Below are positions 34,987 to 42,994 of a stretch of 64,000 nucleotides of DNA, in pieces. Both the position numbers and the translations under genes were made by a program. The notes below the pieces were generated by a model that saw nothing but the letters and a program-made list of their open reading frames with translations, was not told the origin of the DNA and ran no database searches. Position 1 is the first letter of the stretch. Every line of letters begins with the position of its first letter. The stretch covers positions 372,001 through 436,000 of the forward strand of contig SCMY01000002.1 in the NCBI GenBank assembly GCA_005502805.1, read 5' to 3'. This DNA is from Rhizobiales bacterium 2SD (lineage in GTDB: Bacteria > Pseudomonadota > Alphaproteobacteria > Rhizobiales > Beijerinckiaceae).

Positions 34987-35730
34987 ATGCCGATCAAAGC
35001 CGTCGTCTTCGATGCCTACGGAACCCTGTTCGACGTCCAGTCGGTCGCTGGCGTCACCGAGGACGCCTTCCCCGGCCATGGCGAGACCATCACCCAGATC
35101 TGGCGGCTGAAGCAGCTCGAATACACCTGGCTGCGCGCCCTGATGGGCCGCTACGAGGACTTCTGGAGCGTGACGCGCGCCTCACTCGACTTCACGCTGA
35201 AGGCGCTTGGCCTCACGGCGACACCCGAACTCCTCGCCCGCATCGCCGCAGCCTATGACGCGCTCGCGCTCTATCCGGAAGCACTGGCCGCACTGCAGGG
35301 CCTTGTCCCGACACGCCTCGCCATCTTCTCCAATGGCAGCCCGGCCATGCTGGGGAACCTCACCCGGCAAGCCGGCATCGACTCGCTGCTGGAGACCGTG
35401 ATCAGCGTCGACGAGATCAGGACCTACAAGCCCGATCCGCGCGGCTATCGCCTGGTCGAGGAGCGGCTCGGTTTGACCCGCGACGAAATTCTGTTCGTCT
35501 CGTCCAACGGCTTCGACATTGCCGGGGCCAAGGCCTATGGCATGACGGTGGCGCGCATCGAGCGTGTAACCTCGCAGGCCCTGCGCGACGAACTCGCAGG
35601 CGCAGCGGTGATCGGGCCCAAGAGCCTGTTCAAGGCGCTGCGCATGCAGGAGGAGCAGCTCGGCGCAGGCGCTGACCTCACCATCTCGGCCTTGACCGAG
35701 CTCGTCCCTTACGTCGCCGCGCGCCGCTGA
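34987..35730 (+). CDS. Haloacid dehalogenase type II
   Basis: (S)-2-haloacid dehalogenase-like HAD enzyme of 247 residues, which hydrolyses 2-haloalkanoates to 2-hydroxyacids. Motif I is VVFDAYGTLFDV with the nucleophile Asp and YGTLFDV typical of L-DEX. The aromatic/Trp segment SVTRASLDFTLKALG, IFSNGSPAML and FVSSNGFDIAGAKAYGM (motifs II and IV) also fit. ATG 34987 follows the Shine-Dalgarno AGGAGAAA. It is followed after 21 bp by a GST gene on the same strand; this pairing may support detoxification of halogenated compounds. Confidence 0.9.
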   Translation: MPIKAVVFDAYGTLFDVQSVAGVTEDAFPGHGETITQIWRLKQLEYTWLRALMGRYEDFWSVTRASLDFTLKALGLTATPELLARIAAAYDALALYPEALAALQGLVPTRLAIFSNGSPAMLGNLTRQAGIDSLLETVISVDEIRTYKPDPRGYRLVEERLGLTRDEILFVSSNGFDIAGAKAYGMTVARIERVTSQALRDELAGAAVIGPKSLFKALRMQEEQLGAGADLTISALTELVPYVAARR

Positions 35731-35751
35731 GCCGGCCCATCCAGGAGACCC

Positions 35752-36441
35752 ATGATGATCCGCTTCTACTACCACCCTTCGCCGAACCCGGCGAAGATCG
35801 CGCTCTTCCTGGAGGAAGCCGGCCTGCCCTATGAGATGGTGCCGGTCGACACCCGCAAGGGCGACCAGTTCAAGCCCGACTTTCTCGCCATCAACCCGAA
35901 CGGCAAGACCCCGGCCCTGACCGATGGCGATGTGAAGATCTTCGACAGCAACGCCATCCTGCTCTACCTCGCCGAGAAGACCGGCAAGTTCCTGCCGCCC
36001 GACACGCCCGAAATGCGTGGCCAGATGCTGTCCTGGCTGATGTTCGTCGCCACCGGCATCGGCCCCTATACCGGCCAGTCCGTGCACTTCTCGCGCTTCG
36101 CGCCGGAGAAGGTGCCCTATGCGATCAACCGCTATGCCCGCGAGGCCGAGCGGCACTGGGGCCTGCTCGACGATCAGCTCGGCAAGCACCGCTACATGCT
36201 CGGCGACGACTACACGCTGATCGACATGGCGGTCTGGGGCTGGGCGACCCGGGCGCAATTCGCGCTCGGCGACGAGGCCTTCGAGAAGCTCACGAATGTC
36301 CGGCGCCATCTCGACGAGATCTCGGCCCGCCCGGCGGCCCAGCGCGCCGTCGCACTCAAGGATCAATTCGCCTGGAAGACCGAGGTCGACGACGAGGCGC
36401 GGAAGATCCTCTTCCCGCAGAATGCATTTTTGAAGGGGTAG
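35752..36441 (+). CDS. Glutathione S-transferase family protein
   Basis: A 229-residue GST of the YfcG/YghU-like (Nu) group. The thioredoxin-like N-terminal domain starts FYYHPSPNPAKIALFLEEAGLPY, with the Ser/Asn-Pro region where glutathione binds. NPNGKTPALTD and DSNAILLYLAE are the typical G-site strands. The C-terminal all-helical domain contains MLGDDYTLIDMAVWGW. Nu-class proteins often have disulfide-bond reductase or peroxidase activity. It follows a dehalogenase and probably shares its mRNA. The next gene converges, with a repeat in between. Confidence 0.9.
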   Translation: MMIRFYYHPSPNPAKIALFLEEAGLPYEMVPVDTRKGDQFKPDFLAINPNGKTPALTDGDVKIFDSNAILLYLAEKTGKFLPPDTPEMRGQMLSWLMFVATGIGPYTGQSVHFSRFAPEKVPYAINRYAREAERHWGLLDDQLGKHRYMLGDDYTLIDMAVWGWATRAQFALGDEAFEKLTNVRRHLDEISARPAAQRAVALKDQFAWKTEVDDEARKILFPQNAFLKG

Positions 36442-36451
36442 GAAGAGCTGG

Positions 36452-36558
36452 CGTCATTCTCGGGCGAAGCGAAGCGCAGACCCGAGAATCTCGTGACGAG
36501 AGGCGCCAACCAGCGCCTCCTCCGGCCTGAGATGCTCGGGTCAAGCCCGAGCATGACG
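36452..36558. repeat. Double-palindrome intergenic repeat, family A copy 2 (inverted)
   Basis: A 107-bp copy in the opposite orientation to the copies at 5731 and 38511, bounded by CGTCAT and ATGACG. The TTCTCGGG/CCCGAGAA hairpin comes first and the TGCTCGGG/CCCGAGCA hairpin second. It fills the 125-bp gap between the convergent GST and gluconate-dehydrogenase-like genes. The flanking sequence contains no gene. Confidence 0.85.
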
Positions 36559-36566
36559 CTTCTACA

Positions 36567-37334
36567 TCAAACCACCGCTGTGAGCCCGCCATCAACCATC
36601 AAAAGATGGCCGCTGACATAGTCCGAGGCCTCCGAGGACAGGAAGATCGCGGCGCCTGCCAGCTCCTTGGTCTCGCCCCAGCGACCGACCGGGGCGCGGC
36701 TCTTGACCCAGTTCGAGAAGGTCTCGTCGGCGAGCAGCGCCTGGTTCAGCTCCGTGACGAAATAGCCGGGGCCGATCGCGTTGACCTGGATGTTGTGCTT
36801 GCCGAGCTCGGCCGCGAGCCCCTGCGTCATCAGGCTGACCGCGCCCTTCGACGCCGTGTACGGCACGATGCTCGGCCGGCCGAGCTTGCTCATCACCGAA
36901 CCGATATTGACGATCTTGCCGCGGTTGCGCGGCGCCATGCGCTTGGCCACGGCCTGGGTGACGTAGAACACCGAATGCAGGTTCGTCGCCATCAGGAAGT
37001 GCCAGTCCTCGGCAGGGAACTCGACGAAGGCGCCGCGCTTCTGCGTGCCAGCGTTGTTGACCAGGATGTCGATCGGCCCGATCTCGGCCTCGACCTTGGC
37101 GACACCGGTCTCGACGGCTTTCTGGTCGGTGACGTCGAAGGCGGCGACCGAGGCCTTGTGGCCGGCGGCCGCGATGGCGCTGCGCGCCTTTTCCAGCTTG
37201 CCTGCATCGCGTCCGTTCAGCACGACATGGGCGCCGGCGGCGGCGAGCCCCTCGGCGATGGCGAGGCCGATGCCCTGGCCGGAGCCGGTGACCAGCGCGA
37301 TGCGCCCGTCGAGCTTGAACAGATTGAGCGACAT
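36567..37334 (-). CDS. SDR oxidoreductase, gluconate 5-dehydrogenase-like
   Basis: A 255-residue short-chain dehydrogenase similar to IdnO, which reduces 5-ketogluconate to gluconate with NADPH in the cytosol. TGSGQGIGLAIAEGLAAAGAHVVLNGRD is the cofactor motif; VLNGRD is usual for NADP-using gluconate dehydrogenases. NNAGTQKR, the Ser in NIGSVMS and YTASKGAVSLMTQG supply the catalytic Ser, Tyr and Lys. It is divergent from an L-idonate dehydrogenase-like gene. Together they could oxidise idonate to gluconate, which a kinase outside the window would then phosphorylate. Confidence 0.88.
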   Translation of the reverse strand: MSLNLFKLDGRIALVTGSGQGIGLAIAEGLAAAGAHVVLNGRDAGKLEKARSAIAAAGHKASVAAFDVTDQKAVETGVAKVEAEIGPIDILVNNAGTQKRGAFVEFPAEDWHFLMATNLHSVFYVTQAVAKRMAPRNRGKIVNIGSVMSKLGRPSIVPYTASKGAVSLMTQGLAAELGKHNIQVNAIGPGYFVTELNQALLADETFSNWVKSRAPVGRWGETKELAGAAIFLSSEASDYVSGHLLMVDGGLTAVV

Positions 37335-37392
37335 CCTATCCTCCCGGTCCGTAGCGTGATCTTGCAGCTTGTGAGCGCCTCAAGGGTTGGGT

Positions 37393-37400
37393 AAGCGCTT
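37393..37400. promoter_or_regulatory. LacI-type operator core between the idnO- and idnD-like genes
   Basis: AAGCGCTT (37393-37400) is a perfect palindrome within GTAAGCGCTTTAAAAC in the 134-bp divergent gap. This core recurs in operators of LacI/GntR-type regulators of gluconate and idonate genes. The regulator is not in the window. The motif is short, so the assignment is tentative. Confidence 0.45.
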
Positions 37401-37468
37401 TAAAACGATTAGACAACCAGCTTGACGTGTCGCAGCCGCATGGCTGCCGCCCTATCAGGAGTTCGCCC

Positions 37469-38503
37469 ATGCGCGCCGTCGTGATCCATGCCGAGAAGGA
37501 TTTGCGCGTCGAGGACGCCGCCGTGCCGGAGCTCGGCCCGCTCGGCGTCAAGGTCGCGATCAAGGCTGGCGGCATCTGCGGCTCCGACCTGCACTATTAC
37601 CTTCATGGCGGTTTCGGCACGATCCGCGTGCGCGAGCCGCTGATCCTCGGCCATGAGATCGCCGGCGTGGTCGAGGCGGTCGGCAGCGAAGTCAGCCGGG
37701 TCAAGCCGGGCGATCTCGTCGCGGTCAATCCGAGCCGGGCCTGCGGCCGCTGCCGCTATTGCCAGGCGGGCCAGCAGCAGCACTGCCTGGACATGCTGTT
37801 CTACGGCAGCGCCATGCGCTTCCCTCATGTCCAGGGCGGATTCCGCGAAATCCTGGTGATCGAGGAGCGCCAGGCGGTGAAGCTGCCGGCCCATGTCGGC
37901 GCGGCGCAGGCCGCCTTTGCCGAGCCCCTCGCCGTCTGCCTGCATGCGGTCAAACGCGCCGGTGCCCTTCTCGGCAAGCGCGTCCTCGTCACCGGCTCCG
38001 GGCCAATCGGCGTCTTGACCGTGGTCGCCGCCCGCGCTGCCGGCGCCTCCGAAATCGTCGTCACCGACGTCGTCGAAGGCCCGCTGCCCACCGCCCTCAA
38101 GATGGGCGCGACGAGCGCGATCAACGTCATGGCGCAGCCGGAGCGGCTGAAGGCCGACTACGGGGCGGAAAAGGGCGCCTTCGACGTGATGTTCGAATGC
38201 TCGGGCAACCAGCACGCCCTGACCGGTGCCTTCGACGCGCTGCGGCCCGGCGCGGTCATCGTCCAGATCGGCGTCGGCGGCAATTTCACCATCCCGATGA
38301 ACGTCGTCGTCGCCAAGGAATTCGACCTGCGCGGTTCCTTCCGCTTCCACGAGGAATTCGACTGGGCGGTCGAATTGATCGCGTCCGGCCGCATCGACCT
38401 CTCGCCGCTGCTGACCGCATCGATCCCGATCGAGCGCGCCATCGAGGCCTTCGACCTCGCCGCCGACAAGTCGAAGGCGATGAAGGTGCAGCTGGCGTTC
38501 TGA
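37469..38503 (+). CDS. L-idonate 5-dehydrogenase-like zinc alcohol dehydrogenase
   Basis: A 344-residue Zn-dependent medium-chain dehydrogenase. The start is ATG 37469 after AGGAG. GGICGSDLHYYLHGGFG with GHEIAG supplies the catalytic Zn ligands, CGRCRYCQAGQQQHC the structural Zn, and VTGSGPIGVLTVVAARAAG the NAD(P) motif. It is similar to IdnD, which oxidises L-idonate to 5-ketogluconate. Sorbitol or threonine dehydrogenases are alternatives within the family. The divergent neighbour, an SDR, would use the product. Confidence 0.87.
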   Translation: MRAVVIHAEKDLRVEDAAVPELGPLGVKVAIKAGGICGSDLHYYLHGGFGTIRVREPLILGHEIAGVVEAVGSEVSRVKPGDLVAVNPSRACGRCRYCQAGQQQHCLDMLFYGSAMRFPHVQGGFREILVIEERQAVKLPAHVGAAQAAFAEPLAVCLHAVKRAGALLGKRVLVTGSGPIGVLTVVAARAAGASEIVVTDVVEGPLPTALKMGATSAINVMAQPERLKADYGAEKGAFDVMFECSGNQHALTGAFDALRPGAVIVQIGVGGNFTIPMNVVVAKEFDLRGSFRFHEEFDWAVELIASGRIDLSPLLTASIPIERAIEAFDLAADKSKAMKVQLAF

Positions 38504-38510
38504 GGAACCG

Positions 38511-38617
38511 CGTCATACTCGGGCTTGCCCCGAGCATCTCAGGCCGGATGAGGCTTCTTACGCACCTTCTCGTCATGAGATTCTCGGGTCTACGCTTCGC
38601 TCCGCCCGAGAATGACG
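38511..38617. repeat. Double-palindrome intergenic repeat, family A copy 3
   Basis: 107 bp from CGTCAT to ATGACG in the same orientation as the copy at 5731-5834. Hairpins are CTCGGG/CCCGAG (first) and TTCTCGGG/CCCGAGAA (second), with small changes in the loops. It lies between the idnD-like stop (38503) and the end of the convergent diguanylate cyclase gene (38619), filling the gap completely. Confidence 0.85.
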
Positions 38618-38618
38618 C

Positions 38619-40394
38619 CTACCCAACCTGCCGCAACATCGCACCCGACTCGTCGATCGCGACGCCGTCGCGGCCGCCATGCTTGACCCGGTAGAGCCCC
38701 GCATCGGCGCGGGCGGCGGCATCGGTCAGGCTGTCCTCGGGCAGCGCCATGGCGGCGCCGAGGCTCGCGGTCATAGGCACCGCGCGGCCGTCGCTGAGCG
38801 TGATTGGCGTCTCGCGCAATAGCGCCGCGATCTTGTTCGCGATCGCCGCCAGCGACTGCGCCGTGCAGTCGCTGATCAGCAGGATGAACTCGTCACCGCC
38901 CCAGCGGGCGCAGGCATCGTAGCTGCGCAGGGCGGGCAGCATCCGGCGCACGCAGGCGACCAGCACCTCGTCGCCGGCCCGGTGGCCATAATCGTCGTTG
39001 ACCAGCTTGAAGCGGTCGAGATCGACGATGATCAACCCGCAGGCCGTGCCGTTGCGCTGCGCCCGGTTCTGCTCGCGCGCGAACGCCTCCTCGAAGCCGC
39101 GCCGGTTCAGCACCGAGGTCAGCGGATCGTGCTGTGCCAGCTCTTCGAGCTTCCGCGTGCGCTCGCGCACCATCGCTTCGAGCCGGCCGGTATTGTCGCC
39201 GACCGCCTGCGCCATTTCGTTGAAGGCGCGCGACAGCCGGGCGATCTCGTCATTGCCGTCCTCCCTCGCGACCGCGGAGAAGTCGCCGGCGCGAACCCGG
39301 CTGACGCCCTGCTCCACTCGCGCCAGCCGGTCGAGCACCTTGCGCTTGAACAGGACGGTCATCAGCCCGGCGACGGCGATGAGGATCGCGACCATCAGCC
39401 CGGCGATCGGCGCGAACAGCTTGCGGTCGATGATGGCGTCGACATCCATCACCGTGACGTTGAACCAGCCGAGCCGGTCGAGGAAGCCGACACCGACCAG
39501 CACCTCGTGCCCGTCCATCTGCATGAAGCGGGAGAGGACCAACGCCTCGCCCTTGGCGACGCGCTGCATCATGCCGGCAAGCGCCTTGCGGTCGCCCTCC
39601 TCGTCGAGCAGGCGGAAGATCGTCTTCTTCGCCGTCGCGTCCTTGGTCAGGCTGTGGAAGTCGACGACGCGCGGGTCGCGATGCGCCTGCACCGCCCCTT
39701 GCAGGTCGACGAACATGCTCTGCACGCCGGTCTGCGGGAACTCCACGACTTCCTTGATGAACTGGGTCAGGTCGACGCCGGTCCCGATCAGGCCGAGGAC
39801 CTTGCCGTCCTTCTGGATGATGCAGTTGATCCAGACCTTGGTGACAGACAGCACCTCGTCACGATTGACGTTGAGATGGCAACCTTTGCCGAGCGCGCGG
39901 GTCTTGAAGTACCAGATGTCCTGAGGAGCGTCCGGCGAGACGGCGTAGCGCAGCCGGTTGTGCTCGTAAGTGTTGTCCTTGTCGTTGAAATAGTAGTGGC
40001 CGCTCTTGTCGATGACGGCGAAATAGCTGCGGTCGGTGAAGGAGAGCCGGTAGTGCTCGAGCTCGGCGAGGCCGCGCTTGGCCTTCTCCGGATCGGTCTC
40101 GTCCTGCGCCCATTCGACGATCACCGGCGCGCGCGCCACCGTCTCGGCCAGCGAGACCTCGCGCATCAGCGCTTCCAGCCCGCGATAGCGATCGAACAGG
40201 ATCTGCTTCTCGGCGAAGAGCGTGCCGAGCTTCACCACCGTGCCGTTGACCATCCAGAGGAAGATGCCGGAGGCGGGCAGCGCGATAGCGACCAGCGTCG
40301 CCAGGACGAGCACGAGCACGCGCGCCTTCAGGCCCGAATTGGTCCAGGCGGTCAGCAAACCCATCTCGTCGGCATCTCCCGCGCTCTCCGACAT
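38619..40394 (-). CDS. Membrane diguanylate cyclase (sensor-HAMP-GGDEF)
   Basis: A 591-residue protein that makes cyclic di-GMP, a second messenger for motility and attachment. The start is ATG 40394 (MSESAGDADEMG); the frame is open far beyond, over fhs, which is spurious. A TM segment near residue 30 and another near residue 330 bracket a periplasmic sensor region (probably dCache-like). A HAMP linker follows, then GGDEF from about residue 430. The active motif is RWGGDEF, and RSYD sits five residues upstream as the inhibitory RxxD site, so both catalysis and product inhibition are expected. Confidence 0.92.
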   Translation of the reverse strand: MSESAGDADEMGLLTAWTNSGLKARVLVLVLATLVAIALPASGIFLWMVNGTVVKLGTLFAEKQILFDRYRGLEALMREVSLAETVARAPVIVEWAQDETDPEKAKRGLAELEHYRLSFTDRSYFAVIDKSGHYYFNDKDNTYEHNRLRYAVSPDAPQDIWYFKTRALGKGCHLNVNRDEVLSVTKVWINCIIQKDGKVLGLIGTGVDLTQFIKEVVEFPQTGVQSMFVDLQGAVQAHRDPRVVDFHSLTKDATAKKTIFRLLDEEGDRKALAGMMQRVAKGEALVLSRFMQMDGHEVLVGVGFLDRLGWFNVTVMDVDAIIDRKLFAPIAGLMVAILIAVAGLMTVLFKRKVLDRLARVEQGVSRVRAGDFSAVAREDGNDEIARLSRAFNEMAQAVGDNTGRLEAMVRERTRKLEELAQHDPLTSVLNRRGFEEAFAREQNRAQRNGTACGLIIVDLDRFKLVNDDYGHRAGDEVLVACVRRMLPALRSYDACARWGGDEFILLISDCTAQSLAAIANKIAALLRETPITLSDGRAVPMTASLGAAMALPEDSLTDAAARADAGLYRVKHGGRDGVAIDESGAMLRQVG

Positions 40395-40483
40395 CTTCGG
40401 AATCGCGCGGGACACATGGTGGCCACGATATGGTTTACGTTTCGTTGACGAATGTGGCGCCCGCCATGGCTTGGCCAGAGGCG

Positions 40484-42157
40484 CTAGAACAGCCCCTCGA
40501 TCTGGCCGTGCGCGTCGATATAGATGCGCTCCGCCGCCGGCTGGCGCGGCAAGCCGGGCATGGTCATGATGTCCCCGCAGATCGCGACGACGAAGCCGGC
40601 GCCGGCCGAGAGCCTGAGCTCGCGGACCGGCACGGTGTGGCCCGACGGCGCACCGCGCAAGGTCGGGTCGGCCGAGAAGGAATATTGCGTCTTGGCGACG
40701 CAGACCGGCAGGTTGCCGTAGCCGGCCGCCTCCAGCTCGGCGAAGCGAGCCGTCACCTTGGCATCCGCCGAGATGCCGGCCGCGCGGTAGATTTCGCGCG
40801 CGATCGTCTCCAGCTTCTGGCGCAGCGGCATCGCGTCCGGATAGAGCGGCGCGAAATCGGCTTCGCCGCTCTGCGTCAGCGCTGCGACCTTGGTCGCGAG
40901 CTCCTCGGTGCCCGCTCCGCCTTCGGCCCAATGCCGGCAGATCACCGCCTCGACGCCGAGATGGTTGCGGCAGAAATTCTGGATCAGCGCGTGCTCGGCC
41001 GGCGTATCGCTGGTGAAATGATTGATCGCGACGATCGCCGGCACGCCGAACTTCCTGACGTTCTCGACATGGCGGGCGAGGTTGGAAAGCCCGGCCTCCA
41101 GGGCCTTCAGGTTCTCCGTGCCGAGCATGTCGCGGGCGACGCCACCATGCATCTTCAGCGCTCGGACGGTCGCCACAACCACGGCCACGTCCGGCTTCAG
41201 GCCCGCTTTGCGGCACTTGATGTCGAAGAACTTTTCGGCTCCGAGATCGGCGCCGAAACCGGCCTCGGTCACGACATAGTCGGCAAGCTTCAGCGCGGCG
41301 CGCGTCGCGATCACCGAATTGCAGCCATGGGCGATGTTGGCGAAGGGGCCGCCATGGACGAAGGCGGGCGTGCCCTCCAGCGTCTGCACCAGGTTCGGCA
41401 TCAGCGCATCGCGCAGCAGGACCGTCATTGCGCCCTGGGCGTTGAGTTCGGCCGCCGTGACCGGGCGCTTGCTGCGGGTGCGGCCGATGACGATGCGGCC
41501 GAGCCGCTCTTCAATATCGGCGAGATCGCGCGCAAGACAAAAGATCGCCATCACCTCGGAGGCGACGGTGATATCGAAGCCATCCTCGCGCGGAAAACCG
41601 TTCGTCGCGCCGCCGAGCGAGGAGACGATCGAACGCAGCGCCCGATCGTTCATATCGACGACGCGGCGCCAGGCGACATGGCGCTCGTCGAGATCGAGCC
41701 CGTTGCCCCAGTAGACATGGTTGTCGAGCATCGCCGCCAGCAGGTTGTGCGCGCTGGTGATGGCGTGGAAATCGCCGGTGAAGTGCAGGTTGATCTGCTC
41801 CATCGGCACGACCTGGGCAAAGCCGCCACCGGCCGCCCCGCCCTTCTGGCCGAAGCAGGGGCCGAGCGAGGGCTCGCGCAGCGCGATCATGGTGCGCTTG
41901 CCCAAGCGCTTCAGCCCGTCGCCGAGACCAACCGTCGTCGTGGTCTTGCCCTCGCCCGCGGGCGTCGGACTGATCGCGGTGACCAGGATGAGCTTGCCGT
42001 CCGACTTCTCGGCGAAATTGGGAATCGCGCCGGTGTCGACCTTGGCGATGTACTTGCCATAGGGCTGCAGCGCCGCGTCCGGGATGCCGGCCGCCTCGGC
42101 GACCGCGCCGATGGGCTGAAGCGTCGCCGCGCGGGCGATCTCGATATCGGTCGACAT
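40484..42157 (-). CDS. fhs: Formate--tetrahydrofolate ligase
   Basis: ATP-dependent enzyme joining formate to tetrahydrofolate to give 10-formyl-THF, feeding purine and methionine synthesis and formate assimilation. The product is 557 residues, as in known Fhs. The ATP loop is [18 protein letters not shown] at about residue 65, and [19 protein letters not shown] is the second family signature. I start at ATG 42157; the ORF runs on to 42259 without a family match. The formaldehyde dehydrogenase in the window supplies formate in the same one-carbon pathway. Confidence 0.95.
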   Translation of the reverse strand: MSTDIEIARAATLQPIGAVAEAAGIPDAALQPYGKYIAKVDTGAIPNFAEKSDGKLILVTAISPTPAGEGKTTTTVGLGDGLKRLGKRTMIALREPSLGPCFGQKGGAAGGGFAQVVPMEQINLHFTGDFHAITSAHNLLAAMLDNHVYWGNGLDLDERHVAWRRVVDMNDRALRSIVSSLGGATNGFPREDGFDITVASEVMAIFCLARDLADIEERLGRIVIGRTRSKRPVTAAELNAQGAMTVLLRDALMPNLVQTLEGTPAFVHGGPFANIAHGCNSVIATRAALKLADYVVTEAGFGADLGAEKFFDIKCRKAGLKPDVAVVVATVRALKMHGGVARDMLGTENLKALEAGLSNLARHVENVRKFGVPAIVAINHFTSDTPAEHALIQNFCRNHLGVEAVICRHWAEGGAGTEELATKVAALTQSGEADFAPLYPDAMPLRQKLETIAREIYRAAGISADAKVTARFAELEAAGYGNLPVCVAKTQYSFSADPTLRGAPSGHTVPVRELRLSAGAGFVVAICGDIMTMPGLPRQPAAERIYIDAHGQIEGLF

Positions 42158-42253
42158 CTCGTCCCTCATCGTCTCGTCGAACGGAACGCCTGTGCCGGCC
42201 AATTCCTCGCGGGGCGGACTATTGCCGAAAAGCAGCCGCAATCGCCAGCGCCC

Positions 42254-42276
42254 GGGCACATGGGCGCAATGTGCCC
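42254..42276. promoter_or_regulatory. Inverted repeat in the fhs/dioxygenase divergent gap
   Basis: GGGCACAT (42254-42261) and ATGTGCCC (42269-42276) with a 7-bp spacer form perfect arms. The site lies 97 bp upstream of fhs and 118 bp upstream of the dioxygenase, so it may be an operator for either or both. No riboswitch-like fold was seen. Confidence 0.45.
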
Positions 42277-42393
42277 ACAGAAGACTTCACGCCCTCCCCG
42301 CCATCACAGTTCGGCGAGGCGTCACCTCTGCCCGAAATCGGACATCAGCCGCGTGGCAAGAATGGTCACGCCACACGCTGCAATGGAGACGCC

Positions 42394-42990
42394 ATGACGG
42401 ATGTTCCAAGTCGCCGCGACCTGCTCGCGCGCCTCTCGGCCGCGGGCTTCGCAAGCCTCGCCCTCCCAGCGGAGGCGCTCGCGCAAGGGACGGAGTTGCC
42501 GGCGACGCCGGCCTGCGAAGGACATGCGGCTGCGACTCCGCGCCAGACGGAAGGTCCCTATTTCACGCCATCCTCGCCTCAGCGCGCCGATCTGCGCAGC
42601 GACGGCGACGGCACGCTCCTCGTGCTGAGCGGCTTCGTGCTGACCCGGCAATGCCGGCCGATCTCCGGCGCCCTGCTCGATTTCTGGCATGCCGATACGT
42701 CCGGGCAGTACGACAATCGCGGCTTCCGTTTCCGCGGCCATCTCTTCGCCGACCAGCAGGGACGCTACCAGCTCGTCACCCGCGCACCGGGGCTCTATAC
42801 CGGCCGCACGCGCCACCTCCATGTGAAGGTGCGATCAGGCGGGCAGAGCCCGGTTCTCACCACCCAGCTCTATTTCCCGGACGAGCCCGGCAACCGCCGC
42901 GACGATCTGTTCGACAAGAAATTGCTGATGACTCTCCGCCCGGCCGAAGGCGGCCAGCTCGGTCGCTTCGATTTCGTGCTGGCGGGATGA
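42394..42990 (+). CDS. Secreted intradiol ring-cleavage dioxygenase-like protein
   Basis: A 198-residue protein with an N-terminal export signal with two Arg (SRRDLLARLSAAGFASLALPAEALA), possibly Tat. The mature part has TEGPYFTPSSPQRADL, where Tyr is a usual Fe(III) ligand, and then WHADTSGQYDNRG and GLYTGRTRHLHVKV, which supply the Tyr and two His of the nonheme iron site. Classical intradiol dioxygenases open catechol rings; secreted members of unknown substrate are common. The start is ATG 42394 after GGAGAC. The stop is 4 bp from the converging hypothetical gene. Confidence 0.85.
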   Translation: MTDVPSRRDLLARLSAAGFASLALPAEALAQGTELPATPACEGHAAATPRQTEGPYFTPSSPQRADLRSDGDGTLLVLSGFVLTRQCRPISGALLDFWHADTSGQYDNRGFRFRGHLFADQQGRYQLVTRAPGLYTGRTRHLHVKVRSGGQSPVLTTQLYFPDEPGNRRDDLFDKKLLMTLRPAEGGQLGRFDFVLAG

Positions 42991-42994
42991 GCCA

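Noticed and set aside
38982..40448. 488-aa plus-strand frame
   Set aside because: It is the antisense of the diguanylate cyclase and contains no known motif.
40395..41216. Long N-terminal extension of the diguanylate cyclase frame
   Set aside because: It lies opposite to the frame of fhs, contains no family sequence, and the ATG at 40394 gives a normal sensor-kinase-like start.
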